From NCBI RefSeq assembly GCF_000003815.2, contig NC_049982.1:17366063-17430062 (forward strand): a stretch of 64,000 nt of DNA, read 5' to 3'. Both the position numbers and the translations under genes were made by a program. Below the pieces are notes generated by a model that saw only the letters and a program-made list of their open reading frames with translations, made no database searches and was not told the origin of the DNA. This document shows positions 1 to 11,484 of the stretch, one piece after another (the stretch's first letter is position 1; each line of letters opens with the position of its first letter). The stretch comes from Branchiostoma floridae (lineage: Eukaryota; Chordata; Leptocardii; Amphioxiformes; Branchiostomatidae).

Positions 1-338
1 ATGTTGTAAACTACCCAAGAACCAGTTCGCAGGTCATGACCCGAGAGCTGCGCCCTGATTGGTCAACTCCTCAACATCCGGGGGATTTAAATTTTCTAAG
101 TAGCTTCAACCGCCAGATTTGCAGTCTGCAGGACTACCTAGCTCAGTATCCTCGTCTCATAACCGTGTCTTCAGCTTTATTTTGCCAAAGGCACACTGAA
201 TGTGATTCAAAACCTTTTCTTCTAGGTCTTTGCAGAAAAGTTCGAGCTAGCAAGCGTCTTACTTGGCAGTTAAGGTGATTCCGACCTCGCTGAGAGTCTT
301 TTCGGCCACAGTGCAGGTTTTTGAAAAGACGGTGGAAA
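1..338 (+). promoter_or_regulatory. Presumed promoter and 5' UTR of the kinesin-5 gene
   Basis: The 338 bases before the kinesin start codon hold no convincing coding exon. An inverted CCAAT box (ATTGG) lies near positions 58-62, a common element of cell-cycle promoters, followed by an AT-rich stretch near 85-98. The transcription start cannot be placed from sequence alone. A purine-rich segment leads into the ATG at 339 (context aaaATGg, close to Kozak). Confidence 0.4.
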
Positions 339-3300
339 ATGGCGAGTAGTAGACAGAAGTCGGCCAGTGGAGGCAGCAGCAATGGCGCACCCCGAGAATC
401 TAATATCCAAGTCATGGTTCGAGTCAGGTACGGACAAAACACTGCTTAATTAATTTTGTCATTTATATGGCAGCCTCATTCCGCCTGAGAATTCCACCTT
501 ACCTGAAATTATGGTTCTCCGACTCCTGTCAAAAACTGTAACGAATATATGTTCAAACATAACGTTAAAAACTTAAACGTTCAACTGTTGTTGTTTTTTT
601 ACAAGATGACTGGAATAACTGGAATGCCATCTTTTTCCATGTATGTTATGTCTAAGTTATTTACCACAGCTATTTATTGATGCCAGCTGTATTTTCAATT
701 CTCTTCTGTTGTACTTTTTGTAGGGTAACATGTAGCATGCAGCTGAGTAAAAGTATTCAGAATATATCTTCTGAAACATATCATAGATTGATTTTCTGGT
801 ATCTATCGGTGTGATTTTACAGACCATTGAACCAGAGTGAGAAGTCGAAAGGATCGCACAGCATCATAGACGTCAAAAACCACAGGGAAGTGTCTGTGGC
901 CACAAAGGAACCAGGATTTGGCGGTCACAGCACCAAAAAGTTCTCATTTGACAGGGTTTGTATACTTGTAGTTATGTACAGGGTATTCCTTTAATACTTT
1001 TGCACATTTAATATAATCAGAACATGTTGCCACCAAGATGCTTGCCATCTAATCGGACAGTTTGTTGTAAAGTTGATGTACTACATTGATTTTTCATTAG
1101 ATTTAGACTAGAGTAGAGTACAAGTCATTGATTTATAGGTAAGACCACAGCAAGTAAATCTTAATTCTTATGGGTGACACCACACGCTCTTTAATTTTCA
1201 CCTGATTTTGGAAGAAGAAGAAAAAAAGAATTTTTTCCCTTTGAATATGACTAAAATATACCAAAATGGAAAATACATTGTACTTATAGTTGTACTTGTG
1301 TCAAAGTGACAAGTTAGTTAGAAACATGTAGCCATAACTACTAGTACTACTGTAGAAGTAAAACTAGTTTGATAGAAAAAGTGTCAGAAATGGACTACTA
1401 GTATGTTGTGTAGTGGACTATTATGTAGTACTTAATTTAGAATGACAAATGTAAATTGGGCCTACATAGGCAAAAGTTAATCAAAGTGAGTGACTGCATA
1501 TCCCCCTGTGGCCATTAACAACCAAATTGGAGATAGTCAGAATTCTGATATAACTAGCAATCCTGCAAGGAAGTAGGATGATGATTGATGAACATAAGAA
1601 TTTGTGCTTGTGTATCACATGTACAACTGTTGACTTTTACAGGCCTTCAACCCCAACTCCAAACAGGTAGATGTTTACAAAGAAGTTGTCATGCCCCTAC
1701 TGGATGAAGTCCTTGAGGGCTATAACTGTACGGTTTTTGCGTAAGTCTTCGTTTTCACCATTCACAAGTTCTTTTTAGATACAGTCGAAGCCGCTTAATT
1801 GCACACCCAATTTGCCGGCGAATCCCGTGCAATTATCCGGCGTGTGCGATAATGCGGAGTTACCAAGTTGGACCGCACCGCCACGGGATTTTGGGATTCC
1901 GTGCTATTGACCGAAGTGTGCGTTTATCCGACGTGCAATTAACTGGCTTCCACTGTATATGGTCTATAGGTATACACAACCCTTGAACCTTAAAACTGAA
2001 CATTTTGTAGATTGTACTGTAATATCGGAGGAAGATATAGATGTCAAAAGATAAAATTTTTGGATCCAATGTGTGGAGATGTCTTTGGTGGATTTCTCTC
2101 TTGATTTTTGCCATGCCTGCAATTTAAGTACAGCAAGCATAAACACTACTGAATGAATTTACAGTTTGTGTCTGAGGTTTTCTCATACCCCTGTCACATT
2201 ATCCACGATCTTCGGGCGTATCAATGGAAGATAAGCAATATTTAAGATTGACAAAGGGTTACGCATATTTTTCACATGAAAACTGTCCCTGTCACATATT
2301 ATAAGCCATACTTTGTACCTTGTGGCTTGTACAATTGTTGTGTAATAAAGTTATTATGATAAGNNNNNNNNNNNNNNNNNNNNNNNNNNNNNNNNNNNNN
2401 NNNNNNNNNNNNNNNNNNNNNNNNNNNNNNNNNNNNNNNNNNNNNNNNNNNNNNNNNNNNNNNNNNNNNNNNNNNNNNNNNNNNNNNNNNNNNNNNNNNN
2501 NNNNNNNNNNNNNNNNNNNNNNNNNNNNNNNNNNNNNNNNNNNNNNNNNNNNNNNNNNNNNNNNNNNNNNNNNNNNNNNNNNNNNNNNNNNNNNNNNNNN
2601 NNNNNNNNNNNNNNNNNNNNNNNNNNNNNNNNNNNNNNNNNNNNNNNNNNNNNNNNNNNNNNNNNNNNNNNNNNNNNNNNNNNNNNNNNNNNNNNNNNNN
2701 NNNNNNNNNNNNNNNNNNNNNNNNNNNNNNNNNNNNNNNNNNNNNNNNNNNNNNNNNNNNNNNNNNNNNNNNNNNNNNNNNNNNNNNNNNNNNNNNNNNN
2801 NNNNNNNNNNNNNNNNNNNNNNNNNNNNNNNNNNNNNNNNNNNNNNNNNNNNNNNNNNNNNNNNNNNNNNNNNNNNNNNNNNNNNNNNNNNNNNNNNNNN
2901 NNNNNNNNNNNNNNNNNNNNNNNNNNNNNNNNNNNNNNNNNNNNNNNNNNNNNNNNNNNNNNNNNNNNNNNNNNNNNNNNNNNNNNNNNNNNNNNNNNNN
3001 NNNNNNNNNNNNNNNNNNNNNNNNNNNNNNNNNNNNNNNNNNNNNNNNNNNNNNNNNNNNNNNNNNNNNNNNNNNNNNNNNNNNNNNNNNNNNNNNNNNN
3101 NNNNNNNNNNNNNNNNNNNNNNNNNNNNNNNNNNNNNNNNNNNNNNNNNNNNNNNNNNNNNNNNNNNNNNNNNNNNNNNNNNNNNNNNNNNNNNNNNNNN
3201 NNNNNNNNNNNNNNNNNNNNNNNNNNNNNNNNNNNNNNNNNNNNNNNNNNNNNNNNNNNNNNNNNNNNNNNNNNNNNNNNNNNNNNNTTCATGGGAGATT

Positions 3301-6300
3301 GCCAAGCCGCCAGGTATTCAATATTTTTTTTTTTTAAAGTTATGGGTTGAGACCAATTCATTTTTTCATTTTCTTCTGTAGATTGAAACCTGTTCAAAGA
3401 GACGGATGCAGAACTGGCCAAGAGAAGTTCTCAGCTTGAGGTAACCCAGAGGACACTCCAAAGGACCTCCAAGTCCCTACAACGCACCAAAGAGGTCAGT
3501 ATAGTAGATTCAAGCCATATCTTGCCTAAACTATGGCCAAGATAATCATGCTACTTAATATCAATTTAATTGGATTACTTTGCTGTAGAGTTTTTTCATA
3601 CTGGTACAGTTATCTGTCCATGATATAAAAACAATTTGATGCAAACAGAACAACACCCCCTGTCAGTCTGTGTAATATATATTGTGTGCCAGCACATTAT
3701 TAACACAGACATTTGGTAGACAATCATCACATTGCTTTATAACGTTTCTCCAGAACCTTGCCAAGACAAAACAAGACAGGGACGAGAAGGACTACTTGGT
3801 CCAGCAGCATGTGACCACCGAAGGAAAGCTGTATGGCCAGGCTTCTCAGGTAAGGACAGGTATCAGTATCTTCAGATGCTGTATGATTTTTACATCTGAA
3901 TTTCTTTAAAACACTTGTTGCCCCCTTTGCCATACACGTGTAGAATGATTCTTGATAGAACAGGTAGAATAAAGCTAATTGCATAATATAGCAATACAGT
4001 CTAAACACGCCCTTACAGAAAACCCAACAGCTACCTTTGATTTTTTGTACAGTTGCTTGACACTGCAGACAGCAGTCTTGGTGATGTGGAAGGTTTGCAC
4101 CAGAAGCTGGACAGAAAGAAAGATGTGGAGACCCACAATAAGTATTGCCAAGACCAATTCCAGGAGCGGTTCCAGGCCAGCCTAACGGAGATGCAGCATC
4201 GTGTGGAGGAGAACGCCAATGCTCAGTGGAATACATGCACCAGTCTTGTGTCAGATCTAGGTTAGGAAAGTTGCCAGTACAGTTAGTTTTTCTGCATTAT
4301 TGACAGTAGAAATGTTGAATGTTACGAGCCACGTGTTCTTTCATAACGGTGGTTGTGGGACAGGAAAAATGAAAGGTTCCTTGAACTGAAATTGCTGAAG
4401 TCCAACGTTTAGATGCTTTATCTGTTATTCAACTTATTGTTTATACCTCGTACTTATAGGAGAGTGCCTGACCAATCAGACACATGATGTGAACACTCTA
4501 AACAGCCAAGTAACCCAGATGGTGGAGATACTGAAGCAGGGACTGGTGGACGTTACTGCAACACAACAAAAGGAGAGGGAGAGCTGGAAGAACTGGGCAG
4601 AAAACACTAAAGCTGCTGTCTCCAACTACAAGGTTAGATGATAGTCAAATTTTACAGACCAGGGAAGGACTGAAGGACTATTGTGTCTATGCACATGTAA
4701 CAAATTACCAATGCTATACTGTTGTGACACTGTGAGTTGATACTCAGAAGCTACATTATTCTGGTGTACAGGAGCAGGAGGTGTCTGCCATCCAGTCCCT
4801 GCTGAGTGGCTCTCTGCTGCCAGGCATCCTGGATCTGCTAAAGGGTGTGGAGACAAGTCTTCACAGAACTCAGGAGAACCTAGCCAGACACGTAAGGCAA
4901 TGTTACGTGTCATCATTCCTGTCTGTTTGGATGACCAAAAATTGTACGTCCCCACAAATTGTATCATCACCACTGTAGACACTTTTAGCTTCATATAGCT
5001 TCATTTAGTTACGTATCTCATTTTTCTATAACTTTCAATGTTTCCATATCAAGGCAACAAGTGTTACATTGTAACATTTACAAACACTGGTCTGTAATAT
5101 GTATTGATTAGCTTTAATTTGTGTGGTAAGCTCTGCTCTCCATCTTGTTTTGCAGGTTGAAGCCCAAAAGGTGGCCATCAGATCCTCAGCAGACTCTCTA
5201 CAGAGTGACCTCAGAGCTATGGAGAGAAATATCAAAGAGCAGTTGGAACTGATGGACAGTCAACTGATGGGGTCTATACAGAGCATTGAAAACATAGAGA
5301 GTCAGCAGAGAGAAGTGCAGGTGATTAGTGTGGAGACACCAAAACTTATTGTTAGAACTATGTAAAATGTGAACATGTATGTGTTTGTGTCCTTATTGTA
5401 ATTGGACTATTGTCTTTTTTACTGATAAAGGTAGTTGTGGAACATATAGCTTTTATTACTTAGGATTTTTGCCAATTTTCTTGTTTTCAACTGGATGGAG
5501 GAGGGTTTTTTGCAATGACAAACTGGATGTAGAATGTTTTTCTGCAATGCCAATCTGTTGTTTTTCCAGGTCATGCAAGAGGATTTTGAGGTTCAGCTTC
5601 AGAAGATGTTGGCTTCCCAGCAGGCATTGTTGGCTTCCCACCAGGCAAGCATGAAGCGGCACCAGGAGAGCTTGGTTGGACGGACAGAGCAGGTACTTCG
5701 GCCACAGAATCTTATTCTGTTCATTAGCTGATTAAATCATATATCAGAAAGACTAAATTCTATCAAGGCCTATTTGTGCAGCCATAAATTACATGTATAC
5801 ACCTATGGAGACAACTTGAACTTGTATGAAACACTAGTCTCTCACTTGAACTCAGTTGTTAGATATAATGCTTTGGATGAATCAGTCAACTTCTTTGTGA
5901 TTGATTCTCTTTCCTTGTAGATGAAGACAGACCTGACGTCCATAAAACAGATACCAGACACATTGTCCACAACAGTCCACAGGTAAGATACCACTTAAAC
6001 GTACCTGGTCAGCAAGTGGAGATCTNNNNNNNNNNNNNNNNNNNNNNNNNNNNNNNNNNNNNNNNNNNNNNNNNNNNNNNNNNNNNNNNNNNNNNNNNNN
6101 NNNNNNNNNNNNNNNNNNNNNNNNNNNNNNNNNNNNNNNNNNNNNNNNNNNNNNNNNNNNNNNNNNNNNNNNNNNNNNNNNNNNNNNNNNNNNNNNNNNN
6201 NNNNNNNNNNNNNNNNNNNNNNNNNNNTCTTTGTGACTGGAAACAAGAATGTACAGGGCCAAGGAGGCTGTAAATAAAACTTAAACATTTGTAAAACAAT

Positions 6301-9254
6301 TTTCTGATGTCATATCACGATAAAATGTTTTTAATGCACTTTTGTATGACAGTTCTACCAACCAGACAGCTGAGCGACTGCAGCAGCACATGTCGGGCAT
6401 TACTAGTGAAGCCACAAACTTCCTTCAAGAACAAACAACCAATTTTGAGCAGGTGAATAAATAGCTCCTACTACTCTGATGTATTGATTTTCTACAAATT
6501 TGATGTGATGAGCATTTGGAAAGTCTACAAGATTTGTAGACAGATCAAGAAAGACATGAAGTGTATTTTGTTGTAAGTGTTGTACTTGTGTCCCCTCAGG
6601 ATGTGCAGCTGGGGGCCCGGTGTGAGGAGAAGCTGATTGCTGTCCAGGACCAGATGACTGTGTTTGTACAGGAACGACAAAAGGTTTGTCATTACAGGAA
6701 GTTCATGTAGCGTAATATTTCAATCCTTAGCTCTGTACAGGTCTGGCTATGTTTCGTTTTTGAATTTGAGTGAACTCTTGTGTATTCAAATAGATCTATT
6801 CTAGGGTCCAGTAGCATAGCTTCAATCTTGTACAAATAATCATGTTTATTTGTACATTTGGAACATTCTGGTAAACATGCACAAATAAGGTAGCATTGGA
6901 AAACTTGGGCTATGACAAGTTTGTCCTGCCCTTTGAAATTAGAACATTTTCTCTTGAAACTAAGAAAACAACACCTTGACCAATGCATTTCTGCATTGCA
7001 AAGATGTCTTAAAAATGTCATGTAATACTGTGCTGCAGGGCTCTAGCCAGCGTCCATTTTTCCGTCAATTTACGAAAATTTGCTGCATGTGACAGAAATT
7101 TTTTTAAACCAATCCGTCAACCTTGACGGACAAAAATTCTTGATGGAAGCTACAGGTGGCTTGGGGACGCTGTCCACGGCTGTAAAAGCCACGCACTGTT
7201 TGTCTTGCTATTGTTATGATTGTTGACAGTATGTGTCTGCGCCCTTTCGCATTCGATAATCTCATTGAAAACCCATTTTTCAAGGTCTCAGTTCCGTCTT
7301 TCTAACTTAATTTTCGCAGTTTTCGCGAATGTGAATTGGCTGACGGAAAAAAATTCGAGCTGGCTAGAGCCCTGCTGTGGTGACTTTAACATTCATGATT
7401 GTACACGAATTTCTGCATTGTAAAGTTTGATGTCTTAGGCATTTCATGTAATACTGTGCTGACTTTCTTAAACATGCTGAAATATCTTTTGTACACAGTC
7501 GGTGGAAGAACACAACAGATTCCTTCTAAATAGAGTAGATGCACAGATCCAGGTGGTGGAGAAAACACAGGAGAGGCATGGACAAGTTGTTGAGGTATGC
7601 TATACTTAAGAGATATTCTCAAACATAGGTTACTTAGGTCAGGAGAATACTGATAACTTGGTAACTACATTTCAGTTGACCTGCATTTGCATTTGTCCAA
7701 TTACCAGCCAAATTTTTAAGGTTACTGAGATATACATTTTTTTGCAAACTTGTTTGAAACACTGACCAGGAAGGCATATGTTCTTATTGTAGGAATATAA
7801 TCTGAAGCATTGTTCTTGTAATACCTTATTGTCATGGTACATGTAACCTTTGTATCCTCTGACAGGAAATCATTGAGAAGCAGCAGTCCAGCAAGGAGGC
7901 TCTTTTAACCACAATCAGCACTCAACTGACACAGACCACAGCCCATGTGGAGACCATGAAGGGGGTGATCATGGGCCACTCTGATGTGATTGTGGCATCA
8001 TCCAATCAGACGAGAAAGGAGCTGCAACAGCGTGGTGAAGAAGTGACTGACTTTTTATCCAAGGACATCAAGGTGGACATGCCTACAGGTGAGAATCTAC
8101 AGCTCAAACTTTTTTAACTACAGAAGTGCTAGAAAAAGTTAAGCAAAATGGACCAACACATTATCAAAAATACCTGTGACAGTGTAGAGCAATAACTTTA
8201 ATTAATTAACAGGGCTGGTTTATACCAGTTAAACCTGAGTACATTGAGGTAAATGTTTCTAACAAGTTTTTAAATGTAGTACATAGAAAAAGGCTCTTAG
8301 TCTGCCACAATATTTTTGTTTTCTAAACCTTTAGGCACCACTCCACAAAGGAAGGAGTGGACATATCCCAAGGTTCTGTCCCAAACTGATCCACACGATG
8401 AGCTTCTTCAGAAGTTTCGCCTTGAGGAGACAGCCAAGCTGATGGAGATTGGAGAAAATGAACCTCTTCCTGAGGATTCTGATTGTGAACTTGATGTAAG
8501 TATCATCTTCACTCTTATTATTTGATAATGCTACCAAGACTTCTTTCTATCACTTGTACATTTTCTATACAATATTTTTCCAATTTGTTTATCATTTTAC
8601 ATTTCACATGTCTTAGATTAGCTGCCTGTAGGTGCCAAGGTGGTACTGGTGAATAATGCATGCGTTAAGATGCAATCAACTCAATTTCCTGTACTGTATT
8701 TNNNNNNNNNNNNNNNNNNNNNNNNNNNNNNNNNNNNNNNNNNNNNNNNNNNNNNNNNNNNNNNNNNNNNNNNNNNNNNNNNNNNNNNNNNNNNNNNNNN
8801 NNNNNNNNNNNNNNNNNNNNNNNNNNNNCCAGAATCTACAGAAACTGTGGTACCTGACCATGCTGCCATGCCATTCTTTAAGGTATCGTATACATGTACA
8901 TACAGATCTTGTCTAATTACAAAGGCCTGATTTTCAAACAGTCCATGGCTAAAGGAGTGCCTGGGCGCAATCCACTATGCTTCTCATCACCTGAGACTGG
9001 ATATATCCTAATAATGGTCTGGACTTTGCATACATTATGCTGTGTTTGATTTGACACAATAATCTGACTATTGTTAAGATATGTAATGTAACATAAATTC
9101 ACCTTGACTTGATATTTCCCCTCAGAGAGGAAAAGAAAACGTAAAAGGGCACAAGAAGGACAAGCGGAAGGCCAAACATGTGACAGTCAGTGAATCCGGG
9201 ACACCAGGGAAGTCTCGCATTCCTCTTCGACAGAACAACTCTGACCGTCAGTAA
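339..9254 (+). CDS. KIF11: Kinesin-5 motor (Eg5/KIF11), bipolar spindle kinesin; most of motor domain in an N gap
   Basis: Plus-end-directed homotetrameric motor that slides antiparallel spindle microtubules. Exons read: 339-427, 823-955, 1643-1740, then a gap, 3382(or 3400)-3494, 3754-3849, 4053-4260, 4460-4632, 4772-4891, 5156-5320, 5570-5692, 5921-5982, 6353-6452, 6600-6683, 7499-7594, 7866-8088, 8335-8495, 8829(5' end in gap)-8882, 9126-9254; all testable junction phases agree. Exons 1-3 give the motor N-terminus ([12 protein letters not shown], then [22 protein letters not shown], which precedes the P-loop). The rod has the family signature LHQKLDRKK (exon 4053). The tail has the BimC box across the 8088/8335 junction ([17 protein letters not shown]); its TPQR threonine is the CDK1 site in human KIF11. 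The last exon holds a KEN box (GKEN) and a KSRIPLR end like the human KSRLPLR. The exon at 3382 reads TGA in the coiled-coil frame four codons in, unless the acceptor at 3398-3399 is used. Identity is secure; the model is incomplete. Confidence 0.95.
1782..1955. mobile_element. Tigger/pogo-like MITE, 174 bp
   Basis: Ends are imperfect terminal inverted repeats of about 23 bp (left starts CAGTCGAAGCC, right ends GGCTTCCACTG), flanked by TA dinucleotides at 1780-1781 and 1956-1957, the target duplication of Tc1-mariner/pogo elements. There is no coding capacity. It sits in kinesin intron 3. Family assignment rests on the CAGT start and TA duplication. Confidence 0.7.
2364..3287. other. Assembly gap (924 N)
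   Basis: Run of N in the kinesin-5 gene. It swallows the P-loop, switch I/II and neck-linker exons and part of the stalk. About 300 or more missing residues plus their introns are unlikely to fit in 924 bp, so the true size is probably larger. Confidence 0.99.
6026..6227. other. Assembly gap (202 N)
   Basis: Run of N inside a kinesin-5 intron. The flanking exons (ending 5982, starting 6353) join in phase (AG+T), so probably no coding sequence is lost. Confidence 0.99.
7036..7374. mobile_element. hAT-like MITE, 339 bp, with 8-bp target duplication
   Basis: A 16-bp terminal inverted repeat CAGGGCTCTAGCCAGC is exact at both ends, followed by further weaker pairing (ttccgtc). Flanking 8-mers CTGTGCTG (7028-7035) and CTGTGGTG (7375-7382) match at 7 of 8, the target-site length of hAT elements. 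Two small ORF-like stretches inside are not convincing. About 50 bp of left flank is repeated in direct orientation at 7407-7461, so the insertion sits in one copy of a local tandem duplication. Lies in a kinesin intron. Confidence 0.8.
8702..8828. other. Assembly gap (127 N)
   Basis: Run of N covering the start of the penultimate kinesin-5 exon. The first visible residues ([11 protein letters not shown]) begin directly at the gap edge, so the acceptor site and some codons are hidden. Confidence 0.99.
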
Positions 9255-9371
9255 AGAGCTTTCCTCTGTCTTATGTCCTCATGTAAATCTGTCAGACAGT
9301 TATTACTTTTATGTGTATGGAAATTATCTTATCTGTTAGATCATGCTTGCAATTGCTGTTATGCTTTGTAA

Positions 9372-9377
9372 AATAAA
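9372..9377 (+). terminator. Poly(A) signal of the kinesin-5 gene
   Basis: Canonical AATAAA 118 bp downstream of the stop codon, followed by a GT-rich stretch (tattgtgcaaatgctgtgtgg) typical of a cleavage-stimulating downstream element. Confidence 0.6.
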
Positions 9378-11330
9378 TATTGTGCAAATGCTGTGTGGAT
9401 TCCTATTGATTAACAGACATTTGGAAGTATGTGAATATGCAGGAATATGTACTTGTTGTAGCTTCACATTGAGTTGATTTGGTAGTGTTCAGTTAACTAC
9501 CTTTTCAGTTTTCTTCATAATTACATGGGTGATACTGATACTGATTTTTCAGGAGCTGGTAGACAAATTGCTTGCATTTATCCTAAGAATATTACTTGCA
9601 GCCCACATGTAGAGTAAAACGTGTGTTGTACCTTTTATAACAATGAGTATTGTGCAATGGTAGGAGATTGCCATTGTACCAATAATACTAGTTTTATTGG
9701 GAAATATGTAAAACATTCAGTATAACCTGGTTTATGTATTTTTTTCTGGGGTTTTGCCATTTTCAATGTCTATCATTCAGTTACTGAAATTGTGACATTG
9801 ATTTTTAACGTCATAGACATTAAAGTGAAACAAATACTTCCAGGTTACTTTTTAATGAGTAGGAGGACTTAAAAATCACATGCTTTTTCAAATAACATGT
9901 TTACATCATATAACAATAGGTTATTTCATATGTATATTATACCATTCTAATTGTAGTTGTTAAGTCTCTTAATAAAAGCTGTTTACTTATCAACTGGAGT
10001 ATGGACTTAATTGATTTTTTACTTATGAACAAGTTACTAGTAACAAAAGTTAGGAACACAGAAACAGAGCAGTCCCCACCAGGGTATGTGGATCATGGGG
10101 AAAGTAGACTTGTGAGTCAGCCCATGCTAACTTATAAGGGTAGATTTAGAATTCCCCTCCAGAGACCATGCAGCCCCCTAACCCTCAAGTAGCAATACTC
10201 CCCTGGCAAATTATTCTCCCTATCATAGCCAGCCTAGTAGAGATTTGAATTTGGAAATGTGGCAGATTTTATGAAATGAACTGTCAACTACCTGCTTTAC
10301 CAGATATGAGTATTATTGGAAATTTTATGCTGTTTTGCAAGTATGAGAATGTAGCACAAAATGAAAAGGCAGTTTTAAAAAAGTGATCCCAATCAAGGTG
10401 TTCTGTATTTTTAATTCATGTTTGCCGTAAGTCTAATCCATGACAAATGTTGATGATGGATGTTATTCAAGAGCTCTGATGAAAAGGGATAGTGGTTGGC
10501 TGGTTGCATTTCATTTGATAGTACCACAAGTCTCCCCTTTACTATAAATGCATTTACATTTTCAGGGTTTGATTTTAATGTTTTTGCTGCGACCTTTTCA
10601 TTGAGAACTCAAAAATGACGCAAAACATTTTGTTGTCTTCTGGCCATCTAGTTGTTTGTCTAAGCCTACATGTATTTGCTACAATACTTTGAACAGTAAT
10701 ATAATGTGTCGGAGGCAACTGTTCCATTTGTAGCACCCTTGCCGATGTGATAGGTTTCCATAGAGAGGTGTGTAGAGATTAGGAGCAATGTTTTAAAGTA
10801 AATGTATGCCAAATGAACATTTCCACAGAAATTTTTGCAATTAACAATACAGTTAGCTGGTTAATAGGATCTGGAACAGTCAGACCTATAAATGCTGTCA
10901 TAATGTGGTTTATTTGAAATTTACTTGGTAACCTCTGGGTTCAACCATCCAGGATTACATGCAATGTTATGTTCATCATAGGTGCAAACACCCGACACAA
11001 GATGTTGATGCCATAATAGATATATTGCAAAAATTTGCAAGGAATACATATTGCAAGCTCTAGATTTTGTTGCTGTTACAGTTACTGCTAAGCATTTAGT
11101 ACTTCCCATATCCTCCAAAACTCAGCAAATATTACAACAAACAGTAAACCAAACTTGCTTTAAACTGAATGCAGAATGCCCATTTATCTGTCTTGTGCCT
11201 TTCTTGTAAATATTTTGACAGAATTTAATAGCTAAAAGTTGCAACTTTTTGCTCCAAAATCTTTAACATAAAGCTAGCTTAGAAATACAGAAACTATACT
11301 AGTATATACTATGTCTGCCTAGTCAATCTG

Positions 11331-11430
11331 NNNNNNNNNNNNNNNNNNNNNNNNNNNNNNNNNNNNNNNNNNNNNNNNNNNNNNNNNNNNNNNNNNNNNN
11401 NNNNNNNNNNNNNNNNNNNNNNNNNNNNNN
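11331..11430. other. Assembly gap (100 N)
   Basis: Run of exactly 100 N, the usual placeholder for a gap of unknown length. It lies 55 bp beyond the stop codon of the minus-strand gene, probably in its 3' UTR or intergenic DNA. Confidence 0.99.
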
Positions 11431-11484
11431 GTCAAAAGGCTTGGCCCACTGCTGTCTGCAACTTCTTTCCCAGGGTGAAACTTG

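Larger units (their letters stand above)
9255..11484. other. Kinesin 3' UTR and convergent intergenic DNA
   Basis: A polyadenylation signal AATAAA lies at 9372-9377, 118 bp after the kinesin stop codon. Beyond this the sequence is AT-rich with no exon-like segment. The next gene converges from the other side and stops at 11485. The run of 100 N at 11331-11430 is a standard-length gap of unknown size. Confidence 0.6.

Noticed and set aside
36-278. 80-codon plus-strand ORF before the kinesin gene
   Set aside because: No family features and located in the probable promoter/5' UTR; treated as chance.
2292-3421. Several ORFs of more than 330 codons
   Set aside because: They run through a block of N and carry no information.
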